DNA of 64,000 nt from Pseudorhodobacter ferrugineus DSM 5888 (GTDB lineage: Bacteria; Pseudomonadota; Alphaproteobacteria; Rhodobacterales; Rhodobacteraceae). The stretch lies in contig NZ_ATVN01000003.1 of the NCBI RefSeq assembly GCF_000420745.1, positions 124,001 through 188,000 on the forward strand, written 5' to 3'. Under the pieces are notes generated by a model that had not been told where the DNA came from, did no database searches, and saw only the letters and a program-made list of their open reading frames with translations. A program made the position numbers and the translations under genes. This document shows, piece by piece, positions 46,195 through 55,349 of the stretch (the stretch's first letter is position 1; each line of letters opens with the position of its first letter).

Positions 46195-46539
46195 CTAATT
46201 TCTTACCTCAGCTTGCTTTTTCTTGCTTAGGCCTGCGATCACCATGTCATAAGACGCCTGCAAATGATCGCGCAAACTGTCATCCGACAGGCCCCCGGGT
46301 GGCCCGTAATGCTGCAACCACTTCAGGCCCCGAGACGCCATATAAGGGGCCGGGCGAATGCCGGCCTCGGCTTGCAAAATCTCAAACGCCATCGGGCTTG
46401 CCTTAAACGTCACCCCTTCATCGCGGACCATGGCGAACACCTTGTCGCCCACCTTCCACACATCGGCCCCGCCCCATTGTACCACATGGGTAACCGCGCG
46501 AAGAGAGGCGCAAAAGGCGTTCATCTCTTCGCGCGTCAT
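46195..46539 (-). CDS. MmcQ/YjbR family DNA-binding-like protein
   Basis: 114 residues. Typical YjbR fold pattern: MTREEMNAFCASLRAVTHVVQWGGADVWKVGDKVFAMV, then VTFKASPMAFEIL and LKWLQHYGPPGGLSDDSLRDHLQASYDMVIAGL. These small proteins have a CyaY-like fold and are often annotated as DNA-binding; real function unclear. Starts four bases after the pepF stop on the same strand. Confidence 0.88.
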   Translation of the reverse strand: MTREEMNAFCASLRAVTHVVQWGGADVWKVGDKVFAMVRDEGVTFKASPMAFEILQAEAGIRPAPYMASRGLKWLQHYGPPGGLSDDSLRDHLQASYDMVIAGLSKKKQAEVRN

Positions 46540-46543
46540 CCCC

Positions 46544-48373
46544 TTAGTCCTCCATCGCTTCCAGCTCGTCGATAAAGCCGGAAATCATCGACAGCCCCTT
46601 GTCCCAGAACGCGGGGTCGCTGGCATCCAACCCGAATGGGGCAAGCAGTTCCTTATGATGCTTGGACCCGCCGGCTTTCAGCATGTCAAAATATTTCTCC
46701 TCAAACCCCGGCAAACCATCGGCATAAGCAGCGTAAAGCGCGTTAACGAGGCCATCACCAAAGGCATAGGCATAGACGTAAAACGGCGAATGCACGAAAT
46801 GCGGGATATAGGCCCAGAAGGTTTCATACCCGTCCATATATTCGAACACGGGACCAAGGCTTTGCGCCTGAACGCTCATCCACAGCGCGTTGATGTCATC
46901 TGGCGTCAGCTCGCCTTCGCGGCGCGCGGCATGCAGCTTGCATTCAAAGTCGTAAAACGCGATCTGGCGGACGACCGTGTTGATCATATCCTCAACCTTG
47001 CCTGCCAGCAGGGTCTTACGCTCGGCCTTGGTCTTGGCCCCGTCCAGCAGCTTGCGGAAGGTCAGCATTTCGCCAAATACCGATGCCGTTTCAGCCAAGG
47101 TCAGCGGGGTCGAGGACAAAAGCTCCCCTTGATCGGCCGCCAAAACCTGATGCACGCCGTGGCCCAGTTCATGCGCCAAGGTCATGACATCACGGGGTTT
47201 TCCCATATAGTTCAGCATGACATAAGGGTGCACTGTGGTCACAGTCGGGTGCGCGAATGCCCCCGGTGCCTTGCCCGGTTTCACGCCTGCATCAATCCAG
47301 CCTTTGGTGAAAAACGGCTCGGCCAGTTCGGCCATCTTGGGGCTGAACGCTCCATAAGCCTCGGTCACGGTTTTGCGCGCCTCGTCCCAATCCACCAGAC
47401 GCGGCGCCTCTTGCGGCAGGGGCGCATTGCGGTCCCAGACCTGCAACGTCTCCAGCCCCATCCACTTGGCCTTGAGCGCATAATAGCGGTGCGAGAGTTT
47501 CGGATAGGCCGCCACAACCGCATTGCGCAAGGCTTCAACCACCTCGGGTTCCACATGGTTGGCCAAATGGCGGCCCGATTGCGGGGTCGGCATCTTGCGC
47601 CAACGGTCTTCGACCTCTTTTTCCTTGGCCAGCGTGTTATGAACCCGCGCGAACAGCTTGATATGCTTGTCAAATACCACGGCCAGCGCACGCGCCGCCG
47701 CTTCGCGCGTATCACGGTTCTGGTCGGTCAACAGGTTCAGCGTCGCCTCAAGGTTCAGCGCCTCGTCCTGCCCCGCCACGTCAAACATCAACCCCGCCAT
47801 CGTTTCATCAAACAGGCGGTTCCACGCAGCGGACCCAACGGTGGATTGGTCGTGCAAGAACTTTTCCAGCTCATCCGACAGTTGGTGCGGGCGCATGGCG
47901 CGCATGCGGTCGAACACGGGCTTATAGCGGGCAAGATCGGCGTTGGCGGCCAAAAGGCCCGACAAATGCGCCTCGTCCAAGCGGTTGAATTCAAGGCTGT
48001 AAAACACCAAAGGCGTGGTGAAAGTGGTGATTTTGTCCTGCGCGTCGGCCATAAACTTGGCGCGGTCGCTGTCCATCGTGTTTTGGTAATAGCGCAAGCC
48101 CGCATAAGACATCAGCCGCCCCGCGGTCACGTCAATCGCCTCATAGGCATGCACGCAGGCCAGCATTGCGCTTGCATCAAGGCCCGCCAGCTTGCCCTCA
48201 TATTTGGTGGCAAAATCGGCGCAGGCCGTGTCCAGCCACGTCATATCGCGGGCAAATTCGGGCGCATCGGGGGCGGGGTAGAGGTCGGTCAAATCCCAAT
48301 CGGGCAGCTTTCCAAACGCCCCCGTCCCGGCAGAATTGGCATCAAACACAGGGGTGCGATTAGAAAGTGTCAT
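46544..48373 (-). CDS. pepF: Oligoendopeptidase F
   Basis: 609 residues. M3B zinc metallopeptidase that cleaves short peptides. Zinc motif LAHELGHGVH (His-Glu-x2-His) at about residues 395-404 and downstream Glu in LAETASVFGEM. The N-terminal helical region WDLTDLYPAPDAPEFARDM and the C-terminal PFYVYAYAFGDGLVNAL complete the family. I chose the ATG at 48373, eight bases from TGAGG, over one seven codons earlier whose AAGGGA is too close. No signal peptide, so cytoplasmic. Confidence 0.95.
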   Translation of the reverse strand: MTLSNRTPVFDANSAGTGAFGKLPDWDLTDLYPAPDAPEFARDMTWLDTACADFATKYEGKLAGLDASAMLACVHAYEAIDVTAGRLMSYAGLRYYQNTMDSDRAKFMADAQDKITTFTTPLVFYSLEFNRLDEAHLSGLLAANADLARYKPVFDRMRAMRPHQLSDELEKFLHDQSTVGSAAWNRLFDETMAGLMFDVAGQDEALNLEATLNLLTDQNRDTREAAARALAVVFDKHIKLFARVHNTLAKEKEVEDRWRKMPTPQSGRHLANHVEPEVVEALRNAVVAAYPKLSHRYYALKAKWMGLETLQVWDRNAPLPQEAPRLVDWDEARKTVTEAYGAFSPKMAELAEPFFTKGWIDAGVKPGKAPGAFAHPTVTTVHPYVMLNYMGKPRDVMTLAHELGHGVHQVLAADQGELLSSTPLTLAETASVFGEMLTFRKLLDGAKTKAERKTLLAGKVEDMINTVVRQIAFYDFECKLHAARREGELTPDDINALWMSVQAQSLGPVFEYMDGYETFWAYIPHFVHSPFYVYAYAFGDGLVNALYAAYADGLPGFEEKYFDMLKAGGSKHHKELLAPFGLDASDPAFWDKGLSMISGFIDELEAMED

Positions 48374-48458
48374 GGCAAAAACCTCATAATTCATGTTCCC
48401 TTGTATCTAGGGTCACCCCCCCACCCAACGCAACCCCACGCACCACGGGCCCCGCTTT

Positions 48459-48525
48459 CTTTTCGGTCCAAATATCCCGGGGGGCGTTCCATTGCTTGCA
48501 ATGGAACCGGGGGGCTGGCCCCCCG
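48459..48525. repeat. Intergenic CAAATAYCC-GGGGG repeat, copy B
   Basis: TTTTCGGTCCAAATATCCCGGGGGG, broken into TTTTCGGTCC and AAATATCCCGGGGGG, then the palindrome GTTCCATTGC-TT-GCAATGGAAC (48486-48507) and GGGGGGC-TG-GCCCCCC (48509-48524). Same plus-strand orientation as copy A. It fills the gap between pepF and the DNA ligase gene, ending nine bases before the ligase stop codon. Confidence 0.65.
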
Positions 48526-48533
48526 CTTGCCCT

Positions 48534-50108
48534 TCACAACAGCGCGCGCAATTCGTCCAGCGTGCCAATCTCGGCCACGGGTTTATCGCGCCGCCAGCGC
48601 AGCATGCGGGGAAACCGCAAGGCGATGCCCGATTTATGGCGCGGGCTTTGCGCAATCCCTTCAAACGCGATTTCAAACACCAATTCGGCCGGCACCGACC
48701 GCACGGGGCCAAAACGCTCAATCGTGTTTTTCTTGACCCAATCAGTGATTTGGCGAAACTCGGCATCGGTCAGGCCGGAATAGGCCTTGGTAAACGGCAC
48801 CAAATCGGGGCCGTCCCAGACCGCAAAGGTGAAATCGGTGAACAGGGTCGCGCGCCGCCCGTGGCCCGATTGCGCATAAATCATCACGGCATCAACGGTA
48901 TAGGGGTCGAGCTTCCACTTATACCAATCGCCGCGTTTGCGCCCCGTATGATAGGGCGCGGAGAGGCGCTTGAGCATCAGCCCTTCGGCCATTTTGTCCC
49001 GTGCGCTGGCCCGCAGACCCGCCAAGCCCACCCAATCGGGTGCGACGACAACGGGCGAGGCGGCGATGGGCAGGCCTGCGGGCAAGGCCGCGATCATGGT
49101 GTCCAGCGCCTGTCTGCGCGTGGCCAAGGGGGCCTCGCGCAGGTCGCGGCCCGACAGTTCCAGCAGGTCATAGGCCAGAAAACGAGCAGGGGCATCGGCC
49201 AGCAGCTTTTTCGGCACGGTCTTGCGGGTGATCCGCTTTTGCAGCAGGGCAAAGGGTGCTGGCGCGCTGTCGCCCCACACCACCACTTCACCGTCCAAAA
49301 CGCAGCCTTGCGGCAAGGCGCGGGCCAGCACGTCAAATTCGGGAAAGCGGTCGGTGATCAATTCCTCACCGCGTGACCAGAGCGCAAAAGCGCCGGGGCG
49401 ATTGATAAGCTGGCCGCGAATCCCGTCCCATTTCCATTCAGCCAGCCAATCGGTCACAGGGCCAAGTTCGGCCACATCCTCGACGCCCGAGGCCAGCGCA
49501 AAAGGGTAGGGCCGGGTGCTGGTGGTTTGATCGGCATCCGAAATCAAATCGTCAAAATCGGTTGTCGCGGGGTCCCAATTACCCATCAAACGGTGCGCAA
49601 GCTGGCTTTGGTCCACCCCCGTGGCCTGCGCCAGCGCGCGGGTCATCAGGCCGCCGCTCACCCCCATGCGAAACCCGCCGGTGATCAGCTTGTTGAAGAG
49701 GAATCGTTCTTCGGTGGCAAGGCTGTTCCACGCGGCCAAAACGCCTGCGCGCCGCGCCTCAATCGATTGCCCCGTGAGGGCGATCAGGGTGTCGATCCAG
49801 CCGGTCAGCGAGAGGTTGCTGCGGGTTTGCGTCGGTGGCAGGATAAGGGCAATGGTTTCGGCCAGATCGCCGACGATCGGATAGCTTTCGTCAACCAGCC
49901 AATCGGGCAGCCCTGCCGCCTCGGCCGCCCAAGCGCGCAGCTCGGTGGAATTGGCTGCGCGTTTGGGGCGGCGGCCTGATAGTAAGGCGATGGTCCAGAC
50001 ACGGTCGGGTTTGGGCGCATCGCGGAAATACTGCGCCAGCGCCTCGGTTTTGGCGCCGGTTTTTGTCGTGGCGTCGAGCGCGTTGAAAAGCTGGGCGAAG
50101 CGGTTCAT
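48534..50108 (-). CDS. ATP-dependent DNA ligase (exonuclease-associated type)
   Basis: 524 residues. An N-terminal helical domain (to about 200) precedes the adenylation domain. Motif I is AEWKWDGIRGQLI with the adenylated Lys at about residue 229; motif III AFLAYDLLE and motif IV EGLMLKRL follow, and motif V is DWYKWKLDP. An OB-fold domain ends the protein. It pairs with the exonuclease gene upstream on the same strand, as in the bacterial Lhr-ligase-exonuclease-phosphoesterase DNA repair clusters; the Lhr helicase and phosphoesterase genes are not seen here. Confidence 0.93.
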   Translation of the reverse strand: MNRFAQLFNALDATTKTGAKTEALAQYFRDAPKPDRVWTIALLSGRRPKRAANSTELRAWAAEAAGLPDWLVDESYPIVGDLAETIALILPPTQTRSNLSLTGWIDTLIALTGQSIEARRAGVLAAWNSLATEERFLFNKLITGGFRMGVSGGLMTRALAQATGVDQSQLAHRLMGNWDPATTDFDDLISDADQTTSTRPYPFALASGVEDVAELGPVTDWLAEWKWDGIRGQLINRPGAFALWSRGEELITDRFPEFDVLARALPQGCVLDGEVVVWGDSAPAPFALLQKRITRKTVPKKLLADAPARFLAYDLLELSGRDLREAPLATRRQALDTMIAALPAGLPIAASPVVVAPDWVGLAGLRASARDKMAEGLMLKRLSAPYHTGRKRGDWYKWKLDPYTVDAVMIYAQSGHGRRATLFTDFTFAVWDGPDLVPFTKAYSGLTDAEFRQITDWVKKNTIERFGPVRSVPAELVFEIAFEGIAQSPRHKSGIALRFPRMLRWRRDKPVAEIGTLDELRALL

Positions 50109-50132
50109 GGCGTTTCATGCCGATGCGGCGGC

Positions 50133-50199
50133 GGGGGGCAGTCTGCCCCCCCTTTTTCTTGCGAAAAATTCACCCCCTGAGGATATTTGTGCCGAAAAG
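50133..50199. repeat. Intergenic CAAATAYCC-GGGGG repeat, copy C (reverse orientation)
   Basis: On the minus strand it reads TTTTCGGCACAAATATCC, TCAGGGGGTGAATT, TTTCGCAAGAAAAA and then the palindrome GGGGGGCAG-A-CTGCCCCCC. On the plus strand the G/C hairpin (50133-50151) is followed by CTTTTTCTT. It sits between the exonuclease and ligase genes, in reverse orientation to copies A and B, and lacks their CCATTGC palindrome. Confidence 0.6.
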
Positions 50200-50214
50200 A
50201 ATGCGGAGGATAAG

Positions 50215-51231
50215 TCATTCGGGGTTGGCCTCTGGTTCGCCCTCGGCTGCCTCACCTTGCCATTCGGTGGCAACGATGCCGGCGTCATAGCCTTGCGCTT
50301 CGAGCCAGCGGCGAAATTGTGTGGTGTAGCCGTGGGTTGCAAAGATGCGGGTGGCCCCTGTGGCGCGGATGGCGCTGTTCAGCCCGTCCCAATCGGCGTG
50401 GTCGGAAATGACAAACCGTGTGCCCAGGTTCCGGCGGCGGCGCACGCCGCGCAGGGCCATCCAGCCCGAGGCAAACGCCTCAGCATGGGGCCCGAGTTTT
50501 GCCGCCCAAGCCGACCCGAGGGCGGAGGGAGGGGCGATGACCAAGGCGTTGGTGGGTACCGGACCTGCGACTTTGGTTGTGGGTGGCAGGCTGTAGCCTT
50601 GGGCACGCAAAATCTGCGTAATGGGTTCCACAGCGCCGTGAGTATAAATTGGCCCTTGCAAGCCGTGGTCTGCCAGCATGGCCATGATCCGCTGTGCCTT
50701 GCCCAAGCCGTAGGCGCCCATCACCGACACGCGGCCGTTTGCGGCATTCCTGCCCCACCAAGCGGCCATATCGGCGGCGGTTTGCGCTTGTGTCGGCCAG
50801 TGAAACACTGGCAGGCCAAAGGTGCATTCGGTGATGAATGTATGACATTTTACCGACTCGAACGGTTCGGACAGCCCATCGGTGGCAAGTTTGTAGTCGC
50901 CCGATACCACCCAGACCTCGCCGCCCACCGCCACGCGAATTTGCGCCGACCCCGGCACATGGCCTGCGGGGTGGAATGAGACTTGCGCAGCCCCGATCTG
51001 GCGGGGCTCGGCATAGCCTATCCCATCAGCCGTTATTGCGCCCAGCCGGTGCCGTATCACTGGCAAAGCGGCGTGGGTGGCCAAATAAGCGCCATGCCCG
51101 GGCCTTGCGTGATCTAAGTGTCCGTGTGTCACCAGCGCACGGGGCACAGGCCGCCACGGGTCAATGTAAAAATCACCTGCAGGGCAGTAAATGCCCTTTT
51201 CGGTAAAGCTGAGAACGGGTTTGACTGCCAT
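50215..51231 (-). CDS. Ligase-associated DNA exonuclease (metallo-beta-lactamase fold)
   Basis: 338 residues. Metal site THGHLDHARPG (His-x-His-x-Asp-His) at about residues 35-45, second His in FHPAGHVPGSAQI, Asp in VSGDYK, and beta-CASP-like C-terminal motifs FVISDHADWDGL and FATHGYT. MAVKPVLSFTEKGIYCPAGDFYIDPWRPV is the usual N-terminus of this family, with Cys-x3-Gly-x-Phe. Nuclease partner of the ligase in DNA end processing. It is divergent from the Anbu cluster (182 bases between). Confidence 0.93.
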   Translation of the reverse strand: MAVKPVLSFTEKGIYCPAGDFYIDPWRPVPRALVTHGHLDHARPGHGAYLATHAALPVIRHRLGAITADGIGYAEPRQIGAAQVSFHPAGHVPGSAQIRVAVGGEVWVVSGDYKLATDGLSEPFESVKCHTFITECTFGLPVFHWPTQAQTAADMAAWWGRNAANGRVSVMGAYGLGKAQRIMAMLADHGLQGPIYTHGAVEPITQILRAQGYSLPPTTKVAGPVPTNALVIAPPSALGSAWAAKLGPHAEAFASGWMALRGVRRRRNLGTRFVISDHADWDGLNSAIRATGATRIFATHGYTTQFRRWLEAQGYDAGIVATEWQGEAAEGEPEANPE

Positions 51232-51413
51232 ATCCCAATCTTAGCGCCAGTCGGCAAAAGGGAAAGGGTGCCGCTTTGCCTCATTTATAGGCAGCGTGCG
51301 CTGTGTTGCCGACATAAGCCGCGTTCTTTCTTTCCTTTCCGCGTGGCCCCTGTCTAACATGGGCAAAAGCGGAGCGCACACCCGCTGCACCTGACAGGGG
51401 GGCTACCAGTACG

Positions 51414-52826
51414 ATGACGACCTATTTTAACGAGATGTACGAAAACGGCGCAGTGCGCGGCCCTTATGGCCAGCTTGACGACTGGATGCGCAATATGCCC
51501 GCCGAATTGCGCCAGATGAAACAGGCCGAGGCCGAAGCACTGTTTCGCCGGATCGGGATTACTTTTGCGGTGTACGGCGAAGGCGGCGACCCTGACCGGC
51601 TGATCCCGTTTGATATGTTTCCCCGCGTGTTTTCGGCTCTGGAGTGGGGCAAGCTGGACCGTGGTGTTAAGCAACGTGCCCGCGCGCTGAATGCGTTTTT
51701 GGCCGATGTTTACGGGCGGGGCGAAATTGTGCGGGCAGGGCGCATTCCGGCCAATCTGGTGTACCGCAATGACGCCTTTGAAAAAGAAGTCGTGGGGATT
51801 TTGCCGCCCAAAGGGGTGTATTCCCATATCGTTGGTGTCGATCTGGTACGCACGGGGCCGGATGAGTTTTTCGTGTTGGAAGATAACTGCCGCACCCCGT
51901 CCGGCGTGTCCTATATGCTGGAAAACCGCGAGATCATGATGCGGATGTTCCCCGCCCTGTTCCGCGAAAACCGCATTGAACCGGTTGATACCTACCCCGA
52001 CCTGCTCCGCCGCACGCTTGCATCTGTCGCACCGCCCAAATGCAACGGCGAACCCGTGATCGTGATTCTGACGCCGGGGCATTTCAACTCGGCCTATTAT
52101 GAACACAGCTTTTTGGCCGATCTGATGGGCGTCGAACTGGTCGAGGGCCAAGATTTGTTTGTCGAAGGCGAATTCGTCTATATGCGCACCACCGAAGGCC
52201 CGCGCCGTGTGGATGTGATTTACCGCCGGATTGACGATGATTTCATCGACCCCTTGTGTTTCCGCCCCGATAGCATGCTCGGCGTTCCGGGGTTGATGGA
52301 TGTCTACCGGTCCGGCGGCGTGGCGATTTGTTCAGCCCCGGGCGCAGGCGTGGCCGATGATAAGGCGGTCTATACCTTTGTGCCCGAAATGATCCGCTTT
52401 TATCTGGGCGAGGAACCGATCCTTAACAACGTGCCCACATGGCAATGCGCCAAGCCGGATGATTGCAAATATGTGCTGGAAAACCTGAAAGAACTGGTGG
52501 TCAAAGAGGTGCATGGTTCGGGCGGCTATGGCATGTTGGTCGGCCCCAAATGCACCAAGGCCGAGATCGAGGCGTTCGCCCTGCGCATCAAGGCCAAACC
52601 GCACAATTACATCGCCCAGCCCACGCTGGCCCTGTCGACCACACCGACCTTCGTGGACCAAGGCATCGCCCCGCGCCATGTCGATTTGCGGCCCTATTGC
52701 CTTGTGGGCGAACGGGTTGAACTGGTGCCCGGGGGCCTGACGCGCGTGGCCTTGACCGAAGGGTCGCTGGTTGTGAATTCAAGCCAAGGGGGCGGGGTCA
52801 AAGACACTTGGGTTTTGGCGGGGTGA
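51414..52826 (+). CDS. Circularly permuted ATP-grasp protein (type 2)
   Basis: 470 residues. MTTYFNEMYENGAVRGPYGQLDDWM is the standard start. RIGITFAVYGEGGDPDRLIPFD, DVYGRGEIVRAGRIPANLV, and DEFFVLEDNCRTPSGVSYMLENRE mark the permuted ATP-grasp family; VVKEVHGSGGYGMLVGP at about residues 362-378 is a glycine-rich ATP loop. Such enzymes ligate a carboxylate to an amine using ATP, so peptide or tag synthesis is the proposed role. First gene of the Anbu cluster; the alpha-E gene follows after four bases. Confidence 0.94.
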   Translation: MTTYFNEMYENGAVRGPYGQLDDWMRNMPAELRQMKQAEAEALFRRIGITFAVYGEGGDPDRLIPFDMFPRVFSALEWGKLDRGVKQRARALNAFLADVYGRGEIVRAGRIPANLVYRNDAFEKEVVGILPPKGVYSHIVGVDLVRTGPDEFFVLEDNCRTPSGVSYMLENREIMMRMFPALFRENRIEPVDTYPDLLRRTLASVAPPKCNGEPVIVILTPGHFNSAYYEHSFLADLMGVELVEGQDLFVEGEFVYMRTTEGPRRVDVIYRRIDDDFIDPLCFRPDSMLGVPGLMDVYRSGGVAICSAPGAGVADDKAVYTFVPEMIRFYLGEEPILNNVPTWQCAKPDDCKYVLENLKELVVKEVHGSGGYGMLVGPKCTKAEIEAFALRIKAKPHNYIAQPTLALSTTPTFVDQGIAPRHVDLRPYCLVGERVELVPGGLTRVALTEGSLVVNSSQGGGVKDTWVLAG

Positions 52827-52830
52827 TGAC

Positions 52831-53781
52831 ATGCTAAGTAGAACCGCAGATAACCTATACTGGATCGCGCGCTATATGGAACGCGCCGAAACGGCAGCAC
52901 GCCTGTTGCAGGTTGGGGCGCGCAATTCGCTTATCCCCTCATCCAGCGGGCATCGCAGCGAATGGGACAGCTTGTTGCATGCCATCGGCACAGCTAAGGC
53001 GTTCAAGGAAAAATACGGCGATCCCGTGCAGCGCAATATCGAAAGCCATTTGTTTTTCGACCGCGATAACCCGTCTTCGGTGGCGTCTTGCATCACTGCG
53101 GCGCGCGAAAACGCCCGCATCGTGCGCACGGCCCTGACAAGCCAGGTTTGGGATGCGATCAACGGCGCGTTCGACGAGTTGCGCCAGATGGAACGGATGC
53201 CACGCTCGGAACTCGACCTTGCGCGCCTGACCGAATGGACCATGCGCCAAACCGCCATGATGCGCGGCTCGATCGAGGCGACGCAGCTGCGCGGTGATGG
53301 CTATCACTTTCTAAACCTTGGTTATTATCTGGAACGCGCCGACAGCACGGCCCGTCTGCTGGATGTGAAATACTACGTGCTGCTGCCGCGCGTCGATTTC
53401 GTCGGCTCCGGACTTGATAACTATCAATGGACCACGCTATTGCGCGCCATGTCTTCGCATCGTGCGTTCCACTGGGCCTATGGCGGCGATGTTACGGCCA
53501 GAAAAATCGGCCATTTCCTGATCCTTAATCCGCAATGCCCACGCTCCTTGCTGACCTGCGCCGATGGCATGGTCACGCATCTGGAACGGTTGGACCGCGC
53601 TTATCACCGCCAAAGCACGGCCCGCACACAAGCGCGGTCTATGCTGGCCGAACTGGCCGAAACCAAAGTCGAGGAAATATTTGACGAAGGCCTGCACGAA
53701 TTCCTGACCCGCTTTATCCGCGAAACCGGAAAACTAGCCGCCGAAATCCATGAAAGCTATCTGAACGGGGACATCCGCTGA
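52831..53781 (+). CDS. Alpha-E domain protein
   Basis: 316 residues, almost wholly helical. MLSRTADNLYWIARYMERAETAARLLQV is the hallmark N-terminus, and FLNLGYYLERADSTARLLDVKYY repeats the same Tyr-x-Glu-Arg-Ala pattern at about residues 162-184. The domain (DUF403) is always found with the permuted ATP-grasp protein and is thought to be its partner; activity unknown. The stop overlaps the transglutaminase start by one base, so the genes are co-translated. Confidence 0.94.
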   Translation: MLSRTADNLYWIARYMERAETAARLLQVGARNSLIPSSSGHRSEWDSLLHAIGTAKAFKEKYGDPVQRNIESHLFFDRDNPSSVASCITAARENARIVRTALTSQVWDAINGAFDELRQMERMPRSELDLARLTEWTMRQTAMMRGSIEATQLRGDGYHFLNLGYYLERADSTARLLDVKYYVLLPRVDFVGSGLDNYQWTTLLRAMSSHRAFHWAYGGDVTARKIGHFLILNPQCPRSLLTCADGMVTHLERLDRAYHRQSTARTQARSMLAELAETKVEEIFDEGLHEFLTRFIRETGKLAAEIHESYLNGDIR

Positions 53782-54590
53782 TGCTGCTGACCGTCGATCA
53801 TGTCACCTTGTACCGCTACAGCCAGCCCGTGCGCGGCGTGGTGCAAAGCCACCGCCTAACCCCGTCGGAATTTGATGGCCAGCGCACCCGCAGCTGGCAA
53901 GTCACCGTCAGTGACGGGCTGATGGGCGGGCAGTTTCGCGATGGCGCGGGCGATCTGGTTCAGGCCTGGACGGTGCAAGGGCCGGTATCGGAAATTGCCG
54001 TTTCGGTGCGGGGCACGGTGGAAACCACTGATCTGGCAGGCATTTTGCGCGGGCATAAGGAACGTGTGCCGCCGCAATGCTATCTGGAATCCACCCCTGT
54101 CACGCTGGCCGATCTGGCCTTGTCTGACCTGTCGGACGGGGCGAATGCCACGGGCGGCGGCCTTGATGCCGCGCACCGTTTGGCCACGCTGGTCGCGGAT
54201 ACCATCGCCTACACCCCCGGCAGCACCCAGTCGGCCACAACAGCGGCCGAGGCGCTGGCCATCGGCAAAGGCGTTTGCCAGGATCAGGCCCATGCCCTGC
54301 TGGCCATGGCGCGGCGGGCGGGGATTCCGGCGCGCTATGTCTCGGGCTATTTGCATGCGTCCCAAGATGGCAGCTTGCACGAGGCCGCCCATGCCTGGGC
54401 CGAGCTGTGGTTGCATGATTTGGGCTGGGTCGGCTTTGACCCCGCCAACCGCTGCTGCCCCGATGACCGCTATATCCGCCTTGGGTCCGGCCTTGATGCG
54501 CTGGATGCGGCCCCGATAAAAGGCATCGCGCGGGGTCGTGGGGCGGAATCGATGGATGTTCAGCTTGCAGTCCAGCAAAACGAGCAGTAG
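53781..54590 (+). CDS. Transglutaminase-like protein
   Basis: 269 residues. N-terminal beta domain with VDHVTLYRYSQPVRGVVQSHRLTP, then the papain-like core with catalytic Cys166 (GKGVCQDQAHA), His204 (EAAHAWAELW) and Asp220 (WVGFDPANR). Members hydrolyse or transfer at amide bonds; here probably a peptidase or amide transferase acting with the ATP-grasp product. No signal peptide, so cytoplasmic. Anbu follows after 36 bases with its own GGAG site. Confidence 0.94.
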   Translation: MLLTVDHVTLYRYSQPVRGVVQSHRLTPSEFDGQRTRSWQVTVSDGLMGGQFRDGAGDLVQAWTVQGPVSEIAVSVRGTVETTDLAGILRGHKERVPPQCYLESTPVTLADLALSDLSDGANATGGGLDAAHRLATLVADTIAYTPGSTQSATTAAEALAIGKGVCQDQAHALLAMARRAGIPARYVSGYLHASQDGSLHEAAHAWAELWLHDLGWVGFDPANRCCPDDRYIRLGSGLDALDAAPIKGIARGRGAESMDVQLAVQQNEQ

Positions 54591-54626
54591 CTGTTTGCCA
54601 AACCTGATCCATTTGCGGAGCGTCCT

Positions 54627-55349
54627 ATGACCTATTGTGTTGGCCTTTTGCTGGATGCAGGTATCGTGCTGCTGTCTGACACCCGCACCAACGCGGGGCT
54701 GGACAATATTTCGACCTACCGCAAAATGTTCGTATTCGAAGAGCCGGGCGAGCGCGTGATCACCTTGCTGACCGCAGGCAGCCTGTCTGTGACCCAAACC
54801 ACCTTGGCTCGTCTGCGCGAAATCGCCGATGATCCGGAGTCGACCGAGGAAACGTCGATCATGAAAGCGCCGACCATGCTGAAGGTGGCCGATATCGTCG
54901 GGGCCAAAATGGCCGAAGTGCGCGCCAGCATCGACAAGAAAATTGGCATGACGCAAGGCACCTCGGCGGCGATGATCGTGGCGGGGCAGCGCAAGGGGGG
55001 GGAAATGCGGATGTTTCTGATCTATCCCGAAGGCAATTATATCGAGGCGACCGAGGATACCCCGTTCCTGCAAATCGGCGAGCATAAATACGGAAAACCC
55101 ATCCTTGACCGCGTTGTGACGCCGAAAACCAGCCTGAAAGACGCGCAAAAAGCCGTGCTGTTGTCGATGGATTCGACGCTGCGGTCGAACTTGTCGGTCG
55201 GCATGCCGCTGGATCTGGCCGTGATCCACCGCGACGATTGCCGCGTCACGGAACGCCGCCGGATTGAATCAGGGGATGACGCGTTTCGCGAAATGTCCGA
55301 GGCCTGGTCGACCGCATTGCGCGACGGCTTTTCGCAAATCTCGCTCTGA
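54627..55349 (+). CDS. Anbu (HslV/proteasome-related peptidase)
   Basis: 240 residues. The start MTYCVGLLLDAGIVLLSDTRTNAG fits Anbu, with Thr2 as the exposed nucleophile once Met is removed, Asp18 in LSDTRT and Lys33 in TYRKMFVF, the three residues used by HslV and proteasome beta subunits. GTSAAMIVAGQ at about residues 111-121 is the Gly-Thr-Ser stretch near the active site. Anbu forms large rings in other bacteria, and its substrate is unresolved. No HslU-like ATPase is nearby. The stop overlaps the next gene's start (TGATG). Confidence 0.95.
   Translation: MTYCVGLLLDAGIVLLSDTRTNAGLDNISTYRKMFVFEEPGERVITLLTAGSLSVTQTTLARLREIADDPESTEETSIMKAPTMLKVADIVGAKMAEVRASIDKKIGMTQGTSAAMIVAGQRKGGEMRMFLIYPEGNYIEATEDTPFLQIGEHKYGKPILDRVVTPKTSLKDAQKAVLLSMDSTLRSNLSVGMPLDLAVIHRDDCRVTERRRIESGDDAFREMSEAWSTALRDGFSQISL

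Noticed and set aside
46358-48736. 792-codon open frame on the plus strand
   Set aside because: It is antisense to pepF and yjbR, which have clear family motifs; the frame is rich in Arg, His and Gln as expected of a shadow in GC-rich DNA.
53856-55229. 457-codon minus-strand frame opposite the transglutaminase and Anbu genes
   Set aside because: Shadow of two genes with intact catalytic motifs.
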